Source of the DNA: Agathobacter ruminis
GTDB lineage: Bacteria; Bacillota; Clostridia; Lachnospirales; Lachnospiraceae
Assembly (NCBI RefSeq): GCF_002735305.1
Contig: NZ_PDYG01000001.1
Location: 1-64,000, forward strand
Direction of reading: 5' to 3'
Length of the DNA: 64,000 bases
Part shown: piece after piece, positions 9,741-18,579 of the stretch
Position numbering within the stretch: the stretch's first letter is position 1
Layout: the number at the start of each line of letters is the position of its first letter
The notes under the pieces: model-generated
What the model was told of the DNA's origin: nothing
What the model saw: only the letters and a program-made list of their open reading frames with translations
Database searches by the model: none
Program-made: the position numbers and the translations under genes

Positions 9741-10841
9741 TTAAACATTGAAACGGAACAGAATGACATCTCCATCTTTTACGACATAATCCTTTCCTTC
9801 CATTCCGACAATTCCCTTTTCACGCGCAGCGGCAAGAGAACCGTTATCCAGCAGATCCTGATAATTGACAACCTCTGCCTTGATGAATCCGCGCTCAAAA
9901 TCGGTATGAATCTTACCTGCGGCCTGCGGTGCCTTTGTGCCTTCCTTGATGGTCCATGCACGACACTCGTCCTCTCCTGCGGTCAGGAATGAAATCAAGC
10001 CGAGAAGCTTATAGCTTGCAGCAACCAGTTTATCCAATCCGGAAGACTCCGCTCCAAGATCTGCAAGGAACTCCTTCTTCTCTTCCTCTGAAAGCTCTGC
10101 CAATTCCTCTTCGAGTCTTGCAGATACCACGAATACTCCGTTGCCTTCCTCGGCAGCAAGTTTGCGCACCTGCGCCACATACTCATTGGAATTGCCATCA
10201 TCTGCCAAGTCATCCTCTGCTACATTTGCCGCATAAATGGTCGGCTTTGCTGTCAACAGATTATAAGAAGCAAACCATGCCTTTAAGTCATCATCATCCG
10301 GTACTTCAAACGAAGAAGCCATCTTGCCGGCCTCCAAATGTGCCTTGATTGCCTCAAGCTGCTCCAATTCCTTTGCAAGTGTCTTGTCCATACGCGCCTG
10401 CTTTGCAACCTTTGCGATTCTCCTCTCAAGAATCTCAATATCAGAGAAGATCAATTCCAGATTGATGGTCTCGATATCTCTCGCCGGTCCGATATTTCCA
10501 TCCACATGGATGACATTCGAATCTTCAAAGCAACGAACCACATGCACAATCGCATCCACTTCACGGATATTTGCAAGGAACTGATTTCCAAGTCCCTCAC
10601 CCTTTGATGCGCCCTTTACCAAGCCCGCAATATCCACGAACTCGATGGTTGCCGGTGTCACTTTCTTGGTGTGATACAATTCACCGAGCTTCTCGATTCT
10701 CTCATCCGGTACCGTTACAATTCCCACATTCGGGTCGATGGTTGCAAACGGATAGTTTGCAGCCAAAGCACCGGCCTTGGTTAATGAATTAAATAATGTG
10801 CTCTTTCCTACATTTGGTAAACCTACAATGCCTAATTTCAT
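9741..10841 (-). CDS. ychF: YchF/OLA1-type ribosome-associated ATPase
   Basis: 366-aa P-loop protein of the Obg group that prefers ATP, binds ribosomes and is linked to redox-stress control. G1 motif GLPNVGKST starts at residue 6; switch II is [19 protein letters not shown]; the G4 position reads NVAED instead of NKxD, the change that makes the family use ATP. A coiled-coil insertion follows, and the C-terminal TGS domain ends in VILFRFNV. Start ATG has GGAGG upstream. Core gene, intact. Confidence 0.97.
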   Translation of the reverse strand: MKLGIVGLPNVGKSTLFNSLTKAGALAANYPFATIDPNVGIVTVPDERIEKLGELYHTKKVTPATIEFVDIAGLVKGASKGEGLGNQFLANIREVDAIVHVVRCFEDSNVIHVDGNIGPARDIETINLELIFSDIEILERRIAKVAKQARMDKTLAKELEQLEAIKAHLEAGKMASSFEVPDDDDLKAWFASYNLLTAKPTIYAANVAEDDLADDGNSNEYVAQVRKLAAEEGNGVFVVSARLEEELAELSEEEKKEFLADLGAESSGLDKLVAASYKLLGLISFLTAGEDECRAWTIKEGTKAPQAAGKIHTDFERGFIKAEVVNYQDLLDNGSLAAAREKGIVGMEGKDYVVKDGDVILFRFNV

Positions 10842-11067
10842 ATTTATTTCCTCCGTGCCCGTAATTACGGGCTTTTCTTTGATTTATTTTTGGGTCTACG
10901 CCAATTTTTACGCCCAGTAAAATGATATTCCTAATCAGTAAGTGATTTACCCATTTCTCTGAGCTCTTTTCCGTAAAAAAGAGCTCAGTACAACTTGAAA
11001 ATTATACCATTTACACCCTTTTTTCACAAGAGTAGTTTCATTATTTATACGTGATAAAACGGTTTAT
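10842..11067. other. gap with two hairpins upstream of ychF
   Basis: No gene. A perfect 16-base palindrome GCCCGTAATTACGGGC at 10858-10873 is followed on the plus strand by TTTTC and sits about 17 bases before the ychF start, within its leader. A second inverted repeat, CTGAGCTCTTTT / AAAAAAGAGCTCAG around CCGT, spans 10959-10987 and is flanked by a T/A-rich stem, so it could end transcripts. Function of both is inferred from shape. Confidence 0.45.
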
Positions 11068-11098
11068 TTAAAAAGAAATCCAGCCCCGAAGGACTGGA
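11068..11098 (-). terminator. intrinsic terminator after the RelE-type toxin gene
   Basis: On the minus strand TCCAGTCC-TTCG-GGGCTGGA (one G-T pair) is followed by TTTCTTTTT. It lies just past the stop of the toxin gene at 11115. Confidence 0.85.
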
Positions 11099-11114
11099 CA
11101 TCATTCTTCTGTAC

Positions 11115-11429
11115 TTATAATATCTTATTCTCGTAGTCCTGCAGTTCATGGAATATGTTGTCCACAATGGCAGTATCTCCCTCAATTCTGTATAGCAAAA
11201 AGTAGTCATGAGATAGGAAATTCATTCTCCGGTAACCAAGCTCTCTAAGCCGCGGATTATCACACAGTTTTAAGTTCCCGGCCACTCTGGAGAGACCGAT
11301 CTTTGTTGCTTCAAAGTCATTCAGTACATTGGAAGCCGCCTGATCGCTTTTCTTCTCAAATAAAAGATATCTGATAAACCCATCCAGATCCGCTTCAGCA
11401 TCGGATGTAATAACAACCTTATATTCCAT
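11115..11429 (-). CDS. RelE/ParE family toxin
   Basis: 104-aa type II toxin of the RelE/ParE fold. It starts MEYKVVITSDAEADLDGFIRY and ends with the typical strand pattern YRRMNFLSHDYFLLYRIEGD. Members either cut mRNA in the ribosome or poison gyrase; the sequence does not decide which. It overlaps the antitoxin gene by 11 bases, with its own GAGG ribosome site inside that gene, so the two are translationally coupled. No frameshift or truncation. Confidence 0.88.
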   Translation of the reverse strand: MEYKVVITSDAEADLDGFIRYLLFEKKSDQAASNVLNDFEATKIGLSRVAGNLKLCDNPRLRELGYRRMNFLSHDYFLLYRIEGDTAIVDNIFHELQDYENKIL

Positions 11430-11712
11430 ATTTCTGCCTCATATCGGATATCACATCATCCGCATCTCGTACCATACCCTCTGCCGCATGCTGTCTTGAT
11501 GCTTCAAGTTTTTTAAGTACCTCATCCTCTGTCAATGTCACATATGGATTTACCGTCTTTTTCTTTAATTCAAAAGGAAATCCGTTATTTGCAACGGCCT
11601 GGGTAAGAAACATCCTGATAGCGGAAGTCGTATCTGTTCCTAACTCCCTGAACAGGGTGTCGGATTTTGTTTTGAGCTCATCATCAACACGTATCTGTAT
11701 TGTACTTGACAT
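11419..11712 (-). CDS. RelB/DinJ family antitoxin
   Basis: 97-aa antitoxin. N-terminal ribbon-helix-helix MSSTIQIRVDDELKTKSDTL with the DinJ-like continuation TDTTSAIRMFLTQAV gives DNA binding for autoregulation; the C-terminal half would wrap the toxin encoded next. GGAGG precedes the ATG. First gene of the pair, the usual order for RelBE. The 150-base gap to the metallophosphoesterase has no strong terminator. Confidence 0.88.
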   Translation of the reverse strand: MSSTIQIRVDDELKTKSDTLFRELGTDTTSAIRMFLTQAVANNGFPFELKKKTVNPYVTLTEDEVLKKLEASRQHAAEGMVRDADDVISDMRQKYGI

Positions 11713-11870
11713 AGCGCACCTCCTCGTTGATTACTACTTGTATTATACTGCTACCTCAATACAAACGCAATGATTTAGCATGCATTTTTTATAGGGTTCT
11801 TGGGCAATACTGCAACGACTTTACGCCGCATGTATTCAAGCAATCCCTCTATCACCCTCTACTGGTAATC

Positions 11871-12563
11871 CTAATTTGCAACAACTATTTCATCATACAT
11901 GGCAATAAATACATCCTCGATCACCTCATCCTCATGAAAATGGCCGAAAAACCAGAGATTATACTCTGCCTCATCCGCTATCTGCTGAAGATACCGACGC
12001 AGTGCTACCTCATCAAGTGACGCTTCCCCATATCCAAGCGCAGCTGCGACTTCAAACGGCGCAGTGTGCGTAATGATGTAGTCGACCCGATAACCGCATT
12101 TTTCCAGGTTATCAAGACCTTCCTCATACTCCTCGCGACTCGGTATCTCCTCCGGGAACCAGTCAACACCCTCGGTCCTTGCATACCTGTCAACGCTGTA
12201 AGCTCCGCCAAATGTAAAGAATCTGGTACCGTCTATATCATATACCTGCCCGCGCATCAGATGGATGATCTCAGGCTCAATAAAATGGACCTTGCCTCCC
12301 ATCCATTCATCAACCGGATAGTCATTAAGCCTCTCATGATGTTCATGGTTACCGTCTATAAAAAGAACTGTAACGGGAAGTTCCCGCAATATCTGTCTTG
12401 TCTCCTTTTCTATATCCGGATTGAAACCGCAAACGCCTACATCACCGCATATGATCAGATAATCATCCTCCGTATATTCATCTCCTTGTTTCTCAAAAAA
12501 CCGCACAACTTTCTCTATATCCAGTGTTCCGTGTATATCACCTGTAATTATATATTTCGCCAT
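11871..12563 (-). CDS. calcineurin-like metallophosphoesterase
   Basis: 230-aa phosphoesterase. The five metal-binding motifs appear in order: GDIHG near the N-terminus, GDVGV, GNHEHH, a histidine in ITHTAPFE and GHFHED near the C-terminus. These bind a two-metal centre that hydrolyses phosphomono- or diesters. AAGGAG lies upstream of the ATG. Phage- and island-borne copies of this short form are common next to toxin-antitoxin genes. The substrate cannot be named. Confidence 0.88.
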   Translation of the reverse strand: MAKYIITGDIHGTLDIEKVVRFFEKQGDEYTEDDYLIICGDVGVCGFNPDIEKETRQILRELPVTVLFIDGNHEHHERLNDYPVDEWMGGKVHFIEPEIIHLMRGQVYDIDGTRFFTFGGAYSVDRYARTEGVDWFPEEIPSREEYEEGLDNLEKCGYRVDYIITHTAPFEVAAALGYGEASLDEVALRRYLQQIADEAEYNLWFFGHFHEDEVIEDVFIAMYDEIVVAN

Positions 12564-12612
12564 AAGACCACACTCCTTAAATTAATCATACCATAGTTCA
12601 TAGGATTAGCAG

Positions 12613-12733
12613 ATTCCTTCCGGTCTTTTTAGATCATCATCTTTGATCGCCTGATGGAGTTTACAGAAACAATAATACCCTCCCAAATCTGTCAAAGTAC
12701 AGATTTTTTTCTACTTTTGACAGACCCGGAAGG
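12613..12733. other. nested inverted repeats, possible structured RNA or terminator
   Basis: An outer repeat CCTTCCGGTC (12617-12626) pairs with GACCCGGAAGG (12723-12733, one bulge) and an inner repeat CTGTCAAAGTA pairs with TACTTTTGACAG around a T-rich loop at about 12690-12724. The segment lies downstream of the AbiEii-type gene and upstream of the metallophosphoesterase. It may end the AbiE transcript; the class is not one I recognise. Confidence 0.4.
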
Positions 12734-12780
12734 GCTTGTTGTTACGTCATATTCTATTTCCCGCAAGTGTAAAGACACTA

Positions 12781-13776
12781 TCAAAGATTATGCACTTCCA
12801 TTTCAAGTTCCTTCAACTGCTCAATTATAGTCTCAAATCCAGGATAATCTCCATAAATCATATTCTTCATTGCAGCATAATCCTGCTTTACTGCATCCAT
12901 AATATAATCCGCCGGAATTAAAGAAATCTCCTTGAATGTAGCAGTTTCATAATGAGCACTCTTAGCATAGTAAAACTTTTGCTTAAAAATGACATCCTTC
13001 TCCAATAATTCTTTACGAGCAAACGCTTGCTCTTTTACCGGACTATTAGTCATGCAATAAACATCATACAAATGTCTCGCATAACGACGTGGAAAAGATT
13101 TGTCAACGGGGAAATTTGCCATCTTATGTAGAATAGTTAATTTTTCCCAAAAGGTTCTTTCAACATCAATAGTTAAAATATCTGTAATTCGATGTTCAAA
13201 CACATTAGGATAGCAAGTAGCAGCAAACGGCTCTACTGTTGTAACATGTGATGGTAACCATTCGGCTAATGGCCCAATCTCCAATCTAACAACTGATATA
13301 ATATATTCAGTCTCAAAATCCTTAGGGTACTTGAAGTTTACAACCATAGGATCATATTCATCAACCGAAACCCACTCACCATTTCCTAGCTTAGCTGATA
13401 ATTCTTCATTCAGCGCAGGAACAAGTTTATCCTTATAAAACTTTGCTGCATGTGCATTAATTTCCTTGTTATATAAATCCTGCTTCGTTTTCGATCGTTC
13501 GTCCCACGGATTCGAATCTTGGGTAAGTTGTCTCCAATCCAATATCAAATCAATATCTTCTGAAAATCTTTCAATCACATGATATGATTTTGATAGGCTT
13601 GTTCCGCCTTTAAACACAAACATATCCTTATAACAACAATCATGGAATAAATGATCAAGCATGAAACAAACCCAAAAATCTTTTTCTATGATTGAAGGAT
13701 TCATATTCATTTTTTCTGCCGTTCTTGTAAATAAAACTTCTCTGTCGTCCTTGCCAAGCAATGCAATCTTTTTCAC
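12781..13776 (-). CDS. AbiEii/AbiGii-type nucleotidyltransferase toxin
   Basis: 331-aa nucleotidyltransferase of the DNA polymerase beta fold, the toxin half of type IV abortive-infection/toxin-antitoxin pairs. Catalytic motifs are clear: FVFKGGTSLSKSY followed by RFSEDIDLILD with its two Asp. Known relatives transfer nucleotides to tRNA ends. The start is a GTG that overlaps the stop of the upstream partner in TAGTG, so the two are coupled. A second, different AbiEii lies at 49.8 kb on the other side of the ICE. Confidence 0.88.
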   Translation of the reverse strand: MKKIALLGKDDREVLFTRTAEKMNMNPSIIEKDFWVCFMLDHLFHDCCYKDMFVFKGGTSLSKSYHVIERFSEDIDLILDWRQLTQDSNPWDERSKTKQDLYNKEINAHAAKFYKDKLVPALNEELSAKLGNGEWVSVDEYDPMVVNFKYPKDFETEYIISVVRLEIGPLAEWLPSHVTTVEPFAATCYPNVFEHRITDILTIDVERTFWEKLTILHKMANFPVDKSFPRRYARHLYDVYCMTNSPVKEQAFARKELLEKDVIFKQKFYYAKSAHYETATFKEISLIPADYIMDAVKQDYAAMKNMIYGDYPGFETIIEQLKELEMEVHNL

Positions 13777-14378
13777 TATTTACAAGCCTCCTTTATTGCT
13801 TTATATATCCATGACGTTGTCGTTTTAGATTCCTCCAGCACTTTTTGCTTCTGCCCGCTTGGAATTGAAAACGATAACCGCTCAATGTCTTCTTTTTGGA
13901 TATTAGCCTTTCCGATAAACTTTAACGCCTGAATCACCGACACCGTTAAAAAGCTCTTACCAGATATCTCTTTATTAGCACAATGTTTGAACTCGATGGT
14001 ATATGAGCCAATCTCATATTTTCTATACGGGCCATCACTAATATAACTCCATGAATTTGATACTTGCGTAGACATATGCAAATAATTCAAAGCTGTTTCT
14101 CCTGCAGGTGCTACCGTCCAATTAAATTTTCTCGCTAATGCTTCTACCACTTTCTCAACTTTAGGAGAACTGTATTCATTAAGCAGTTCACTATATACCG
14201 GCTTATCATATACACCCTGAATTATTCGCCTTATAGTTCCACTTTCATTCAAGCGTGATAAAGACTTGTTTGTAGGATCAGTGTCTGCTATATCCGCAAA
14301 ATCTACAGCGGAAAAAGCATATCCTCCTTCAAAATTCTTTATTCTATTTTCTATTTCAATCTGATATTTCTCTCGCAT
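13776..14378 (-). CDS. DUF6088 family protein, probable AbiEi-like antitoxin
   Basis: 200-aa protein with an N-terminal helix-turn-helix-like segment (SLSRLNESGTIRRIIQGVYDKP) and a C-terminal domain typical of DUF6088, which pairs with AbiEii toxins. I preferred ATG 14378 to an upstream in-frame GTG, because GAGAGG is correctly spaced from it. The family probably represses its own promoter and blocks the toxin; both roles are inferred from AbiEi. No paired operator as clear as that of the second AbiE pair is visible. Confidence 0.8.
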   Translation of the reverse strand: MREKYQIEIENRIKNFEGGYAFSAVDFADIADTDPTNKSLSRLNESGTIRRIIQGVYDKPVYSELLNEYSSPKVEKVVEALARKFNWTVAPAGETALNYLHMSTQVSNSWSYISDGPYRKYEIGSYTIEFKHCANKEISGKSFLTVSVIQALKFIGKANIQKEDIERLSFSIPSGQKQKVLEESKTTTSWIYKAIKEACK

Positions 14379-14472
14379 AGCGGCCACCTCTCGTCAGATA
14401 AATTATATAATTTTTCTGACGAACAATCAATATTTTGCTAAAAAAAATAATTATCACATAACATGAATAGTA

Positions 14473-14515
14473 ATAGACCAGTACTGTCTGGGCGTCCCCA
14501 GTGGTACTGGTCTAT
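14473..14515. other. long perfect hairpin in gap between SirTM and DUF6088 genes
   Basis: Arms ATAGACCAGTAC and GTACTGGTCTAT are perfect complements; inside them CTGGG/CCCAG forms a second stem. Neither strand has a T-run after it, so it is not a standard terminator. The rest of the 258-base gap (14379-14636) shows only short GAGTC direct repeats near 14613-14632. It could be a protein-binding dyad or a stable RNA foot. Confidence 0.5.
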
Positions 14516-14636
14516 GTAAGGTATTGTTCTTGACAAACCTATTATCCTTAACATTTAAAATGGGAATGTATATGCCGTAGCAATATACATCTTCTACAAA
14601 AATATGATATGACGAGTCAAAACGAGTCAATTTCGG

Positions 14637-15533
14637 TCATGACTCTTGTAATATGGTTGCAATATCACCATCAATACATATACTTCTATCTGCAATTTCC
14701 TCTGGGCAGAATGATTCACCATAATTTAAGCAGGCATATACCGCTTTTTCATTTGCCAGCGTCATCTGCCAGAACGGATACTTTATTATTACGGGCGTAT
14801 TAGCTCCTACTCCCAGTTCAAGATAAAGAACATGAAGATTCTCATGTCTACGAATAAAATCAGAATATGCCGCAGATGCCCTATGCCATCCTTCATCCTC
14901 GACAAACGAATCATCCGCTCTCAAATTCATAGTCATATCAGAGCCATCATCAGGGCACTTTGGAATCAGCTCAGAAGGAATTTCCATCAATAGCTTACCA
15001 TCAACCGGTACCTGAAATACTCCCTGATCATCTCTTACAAACCCTTGTGCCTCCATAGCTTTCATTACCCACTCTTCATTATCAAAGGTTTTCTGAATAT
15101 CAGGATTCACGCTCTGAAACAAACCATAATCACCCTGAGTATAGAACAGTCTTTTCTTGTCAAAACCTGCTCTTTGAAACTGGTGATCTACATTTGTTGT
15201 GATAACAAAATAATCCTTATCGGAAACCATCTTAAGAAGATCCCTATACACTGGCTTTGGAGCATCAATATATCTGTTAAAATAAATATGTCTTGCCCAC
15301 CAGGCCCAGCGGATTTCTTCACTTGGAAACGGATAGAATCCACCTGAATACATATCTCTTATTCCAAATCTTTTGACAAAGTCATAGAAGTATTTTTCAA
15401 AACGTTCGCCGCTATATGTTAAGCCAGCAGATGTTGATAGTCCCGCTCCTGCACCAATGACAATTGCGTCTGCTTCCTTGATTTCATCAAATAAGTTTTT
15501 CATAAATGGTCTTATCTTCGTCTTTGAAAACAT
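14637..15533 (-). CDS. class M sirtuin (SirTM), probable protein ADP-ribosyltransferase
   Basis: 298-aa Sir2-fold protein. NAD-binding motif GAGAGLSTSAG lies at 27-37 and TTNVDHQF at 112-119. At 132-140 the sequence reads TQGDYGLFQ, where ordinary sirtuins have the catalytic histidine; that loss marks class M sirtuins, which ADP-ribosylate a carrier protein and are reversed by a linked macrodomain. The linked macrodomain gene is directly upstream but broken by the ICE. Start ATG 15533 has AAAGGG upstream; an internal ATG at 15503 is possible. No GcvH-like carrier gene lies nearby, so the target is unknown. Confidence 0.85.
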   Translation of the reverse strand: MFSKTKIRPFMKNLFDEIKEADAIVIGAGAGLSTSAGLTYSGERFEKYFYDFVKRFGIRDMYSGGFYPFPSEEIRWAWWARHIYFNRYIDAPKPVYRDLLKMVSDKDYFVITTNVDHQFQRAGFDKKRLFYTQGDYGLFQSVNPDIQKTFDNEEWVMKAMEAQGFVRDDQGVFQVPVDGKLLMEIPSELIPKCPDDGSDMTMNLRADDSFVEDEGWHRASAAYSDFIRRHENLHVLYLELGVGANTPVIIKYPFWQMTLANEKAVYACLNYGESFCPEEIADRSICIDGDIATILQES

Positions 15534-15921
15534 TGAATATCACCCTTTCTACCTTACCAGGATTTTCACGAAGCCATTCAGATACAGTCTTAACCGCAAT
15601 CTCAGCCGCTTTTTTGTTCGGAAAATGAAATACCCCTGTCGAAATACAGCAAAAAGCAACGCTCTTCAGGCCATTTTCAGCACACATATCCAAAGTGTTT
15701 CTATAGCAGTTCTCCAAATCCTTTTCCAATTCAGGAGTAAGTTTGTATTGGACAATTGGTCCTACTATATGTATAACTTTCTTTGCCGGAAGATTATACG
15801 CTTCAGTGAGCATTGGAACGGCGGTCGGCTGCTCATAATCTCTTCCATATCTGATTCGAAGTTCATTCATCTGCCTGTTGCACTCAGCTCTTAATTGCAC
15901 TCCTGCAAAAGTATGGATACA
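15487..15921 (-). pseudogene. C-terminal half of host zinc-type macrodomain gene, cut by the ICE
   Basis: 144 codons from TGTATCCATACT onward encode CIHTFAGVQLRAEC then the rest of a macrodomain, including GPIVQY, CCISTGVFHFPN and VIFNVFKDED. There is no proper start: codons to the right of 15921 are element sequence. Joined in frame to the piece at 47269-47637 it gives a 267-aa protein of normal length. In the integrated state this half overlaps the recombinase 3' end and the SirTM start, so it is at best translated as a fragment lacking the NAAN nucleotide-binding loop. Confidence 0.9.
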
Positions 15922-17710
15922 GTTCGCGATACTCCTCTGAATCACACATCTGTGACTCCGCATCGATAGAAGTATCGCTACAGACGAAAAAATCGTCGTA
16001 GCTCTCGGTTTTGTTACCCTTTATGAAAAGATGGCATTTGCTCTCTTCACCCTCTTGTGTTACATAAACCCTGTCTATAATACTCTTAATAACACCGATC
16101 ACCACTTCCGGCTCTTTGCCCTTAACCAGCTCTTCAAAATGATTCGCTGTATAAATGATACCTTCAAGATCCTTTAAGTGCTCTGACTGTTCCATATTCT
16201 GAGCATCAAGCTTGTGTAATACCTTTTTCTTTTCTTCAATTTCTTTTGCCATTTCATCTATATCGGCCTGAATATATTGTCTCGTACTATCAGTTGCGGT
16301 ACGAAGCGACTTTACCTGCGCCTTTATACTCTTTTCAAGCTTTTCAATGGCTTTTTTTAAAGTCTCAATATCTTTCTCGCTTCCATTACCTTTCAGCAGA
16401 CTCTTGATCTCATTTTGAATTTCTTCAATATAATCCTTGTCTCCGCTATCTGATAAATGAGATAAACGCTCTACAATGTATTCATCCATTTCAACCCCAC
16501 GAATAGCTTGAAATCCGCAAGGTCCTTTTCGTATAGCATTAGGGCAAGCATATTTAAACCTTGGTTTCCCATTGGTAAACCGATTGCTCTCAGGAATGAC
16601 ATTGAGTTTCCTATGGCAAAGTGGACAATATATTAACCCTGCCAATAAAGCGTTTGTTGTCCTATGTGGCCGATTATAATTATCAGCAATTTCTTCTTTT
16701 ATATTCTGTGCTTCAATCCAATCCTCAGAAGAAACAAAACCCACATGCCGCCCAGGAGCGACAATCCAATCCTCCATTCCATTAAGAGTAGTTAGGCGTG
16801 TAAATTCAGGTCTAAGGAATGTCGATTCATCCGATTCTTCTTTAGTCTGCTCTGTTCGGTTATAAACTGAGATTCCATGTACACCATCATAATCTTCTTT
16901 ATCGCCGTATATATTGCACCCGGCATTAAAGAAATATTGATATGCATTTTCATCAGCAACGCAGTAAACCGGATTACGTATTATATCCTTGACGGCTAAA
17001 CTCGTAAATGATGCGCCTGTCTTCGTTCGATAACCTTCCTCATTCAGTTTGGTTGCTGTAGCATTAAAGCCTCTGTTATCCAAAAACAACCTAAAAATAT
17101 GTTGGACTAAATCTCTTTCTTCCGGGATAGGAACAAGATATGTATAAGAGTTTTTACTCTTGCCGCGTCCTTCCTTGGATCTTTCCGTTGTAAAGCCAGT
17201 TGGAGTGATACCTCCCATCCATCTTCCGTCTTTAGATAACTCAGACAGATTGTCCTGAATACGCTCTGTAAGTATATCTCTCTCAAACTCGGCAATCATT
17301 CCAAGCATTTGTATCATCATCTTGGAATTGCTATCCATAGTATTAAGATTGTTCGAACTAATAAGAAGCGCAACCTTATATTTATTTAGGAAGTCAATCA
17401 TATTTGTAAGATCTGACATCTTACGACTAATACGATCAAGTTTATAACATACGATAGCACGTATCTTTTTGCGTTCCACATCATGGATCATTCTCTGAAA
17501 ATCAGGTCTATCGGAATAAAAGCCGCTTTTGCCCTCATCTTCATAAATATCGAAATCATAATCATCTGATAAATTCAGATGCAGTCTGGCATATTCTTTG
17601 CAATATTCTTCCTGATTAGCTATGGAATCACCCTTATGTGTTACTTTAGATTTTCTGGCATAGATAACAACTTTTCTGTTATCCTCAGCTTCCGGCACTT
17701 TTTTCCTCAT
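15884..17710 (-). CDS. large serine recombinase (integrase of the ICE)
   Basis: 608-aa site-specific recombinase. The N-terminal resolvase domain has the catalytic serine at 21 (VIYARKSKV) and ESGR-like loops through about 160; a recombinase domain follows; a zinc ribbon has CPLCHRKL and later YACPNAIRKGPCGF; a coiled coil covers about 430-510. It would cut attP and attB and rejoin them. The gene crosses the junction: residues up to E596 are element-encoded, the last twelve come from host DNA. In the circle the frame continues into the XRE gene at 46772-47236 (see findings). Preceded by a terminator-like hairpin. Confidence 0.96.
   Translation of the reverse strand: MRKKVPEAEDNRKVVIYARKSKVTHKGDSIANQEEYCKEYARLHLNLSDDYDFDIYEDEGKSGFYSDRPDFQRMIHDVERKKIRAIVCYKLDRISRKMSDLTNMIDFLNKYKVALLISSNNLNTMDSNSKMMIQMLGMIAEFERDILTERIQDNLSELSKDGRWMGGITPTGFTTERSKEGRGKSKNSYTYLVPIPEERDLVQHIFRLFLDNRGFNATATKLNEEGYRTKTGASFTSLAVKDIIRNPVYCVADENAYQYFFNAGCNIYGDKEDYDGVHGISVYNRTEQTKEESDESTFLRPEFTRLTTLNGMEDWIVAPGRHVGFVSSEDWIEAQNIKEEIADNYNRPHRTTNALLAGLIYCPLCHRKLNVIPESNRFTNGKPRFKYACPNAIRKGPCGFQAIRGVEMDEYIVERLSHLSDSGDKDYIEEIQNEIKSLLKGNGSEKDIETLKKAIEKLEKSIKAQVKSLRTATDSTRQYIQADIDEMAKEIEEKKKVLHKLDAQNMEQSEHLKDLEGIIYTANHFEELVKGKEPEVVIGVIKSIIDRVYVTQEGEESKCHLFIKGNKTESYDDFFVCSDTSIDAESQMCDSEEYRELYPYFCRSAIKS
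15901..15945. other. left attachment junction of the ICE (core GTT at 15922-15924)
   Basis: Left of 15922 is macrodomain coding sequence; right of 15924 is element. The core GTT (AAC on the coding strand) recurs at 47269-47271. The element-side arm reads CGCGATACT and is the mirror of the arm at the other end (AGTATCGCG at 47261-47269), as expected for a large serine recombinase attP cut at its centre. Confidence 0.87.
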
Positions 17711-17756
17711 ACAATCACCTTTGCATTATCCATTTACACACATTATAATCTCCAAC

Positions 17757-17793
17757 GCAAAAAGAGGCAACCTTTTTTTGATTACCTCTTTTG
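17757..17793 (-). terminator. terminator or attenuator before the recombinase gene
   Basis: On the minus strand AAAAGAGG.AA pairs with TT.CCTCTTTT and is followed by TTTTTGCG. It lies between the small 63-aa gene and the recombinase, on the path of the rha operon, so read-through or a separate promoter (TATAAT near 17744-17749) is needed for the recombinase. Confidence 0.7.
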
Positions 17794-17795
17794 TA

Positions 17796-17987
17796 CTATA
17801 TCCTATTCTTCTTCATTTCTTCAAGCATCATGAGTAATTCATTTAGTTCTGCTTCATTTAGTGCTTCTAAAGTTTCTCGTAATAGAGCAGCCCTTTTTCT
17901 GTTGAAATCAGCGACATAATCACTACTTTCATTTCCACGGTGAATCACACAAGTCATCTGAAATGGCGTTCCATTTTTGTTTGCCAT
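17796..17987 (-). CDS. small uncharacterised ICE protein (63 aa)
   Basis: Begins MANKNGTPFQMTCVIHRG and ends in a charged helix (ALNEAELNELLMMLEEMKKN) that may form a coiled coil. The ATG at 17987 overlaps the stop of the sigma-like gene in TAATG, which fixes the start and suggests coupling. Small proteins at this place, between a regulator and a serine recombinase, are common in Firmicute ICEs and could act as directionality factors; that role is only a guess here. Confidence 0.65.
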   Translation of the reverse strand: MANKNGTPFQMTCVIHRGNESSDYVADFNRKRAALLRETLEALNEAELNELLMMLEEMKKNRI

Positions 17988-18565
17988 TACTTCATCCCCC
18001 TGCAATTCATCTCCAAACACTCAATTATTTCTTCACGTATTTCTGTGCGAATACGCTCCATACGTTTCTTAATAGCCTCATAGGTTCTTCCTTCATCGTC
18101 TGCTATTTCTTTAAAAAGCTTTCCCTCCAGCAAATACTGTTTCATTATTTTGGAATCACTCTCATCCAGATCCTCAATGATTTCTTCCAACAGTTCATAA
18201 TCCATACGCATAATGCTTATAATGCGGATATCATCTTCATATAAGGAAGCATCGGCAATTCCTTTCAATAGACCCTTGTCCACTTCACCGGTCTCAAAAG
18301 CATCTTCAATCATGATGTTGGTAGATGCCTCATTGAAGGTCGGATCACTTGTGCCGGAGGTCTGTACCCTGACTCCAAGCTCGCCTCTTGCATGGCTGCG
18401 TAAATACTCTTTTTCTGATTTAATCTTGTACTGAATCTTCTTCTCAGCTTTGCGGATGATCTTTGGGAAGACCGCATAATTGTTAAGCATTATAGCCAGC
18501 CTTCCCTCTGCATCATTAGAACGATAGCTGCGAAGGATATCAGTTTCTTCGCCGTTAATTCTCAT
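17987..18565 (-). CDS. sigma-70-like / ArpU-type regulator of the ICE
   Basis: 192-aa protein. The C-terminal third (DSDSKIMKQYLLEGKLFKE then IADDEGRTYEAIKKRMERIR) has the form of a sigma region 4 helix-turn-helix. The N-terminal part is charged and lacks a clear region 2, so it may be an ArpU-like phage-type activator rather than a true sigma factor. AAAGGAGCGG precedes the ATG. It lies between rha and the small gene before the recombinase, so it probably controls excision or transfer genes. Confidence 0.65.
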   Translation of the reverse strand: MRINGEETDILRSYRSNDAEGRLAIMLNNYAVFPKIIRKAEKKIQYKIKSEKEYLRSHARGELGVRVQTSGTSDPTFNEASTNIMIEDAFETGEVDKGLLKGIADASLYEDDIRIISIMRMDYELLEEIIEDLDESDSKIMKQYLLEGKLFKEIADDEGRTYEAIKKRMERIRTEIREEIIECLEMNCRGMK

Positions 18566-18579
18566 CTATCGCCGCTCCT

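Noticed and set aside
14637-15533. ordinary deacetylase sirtuin
   Set aside because: The catalytic His position reads Gln-Gly-Asp-Tyr and the four zinc cysteines are not conserved, pointing to class M.
17987-18020. longer start for the 63-aa ICE protein
   Set aside because: The extra eleven codons lie inside the sigma-like gene; the TAATG overlap and ribosome site support the shorter form.
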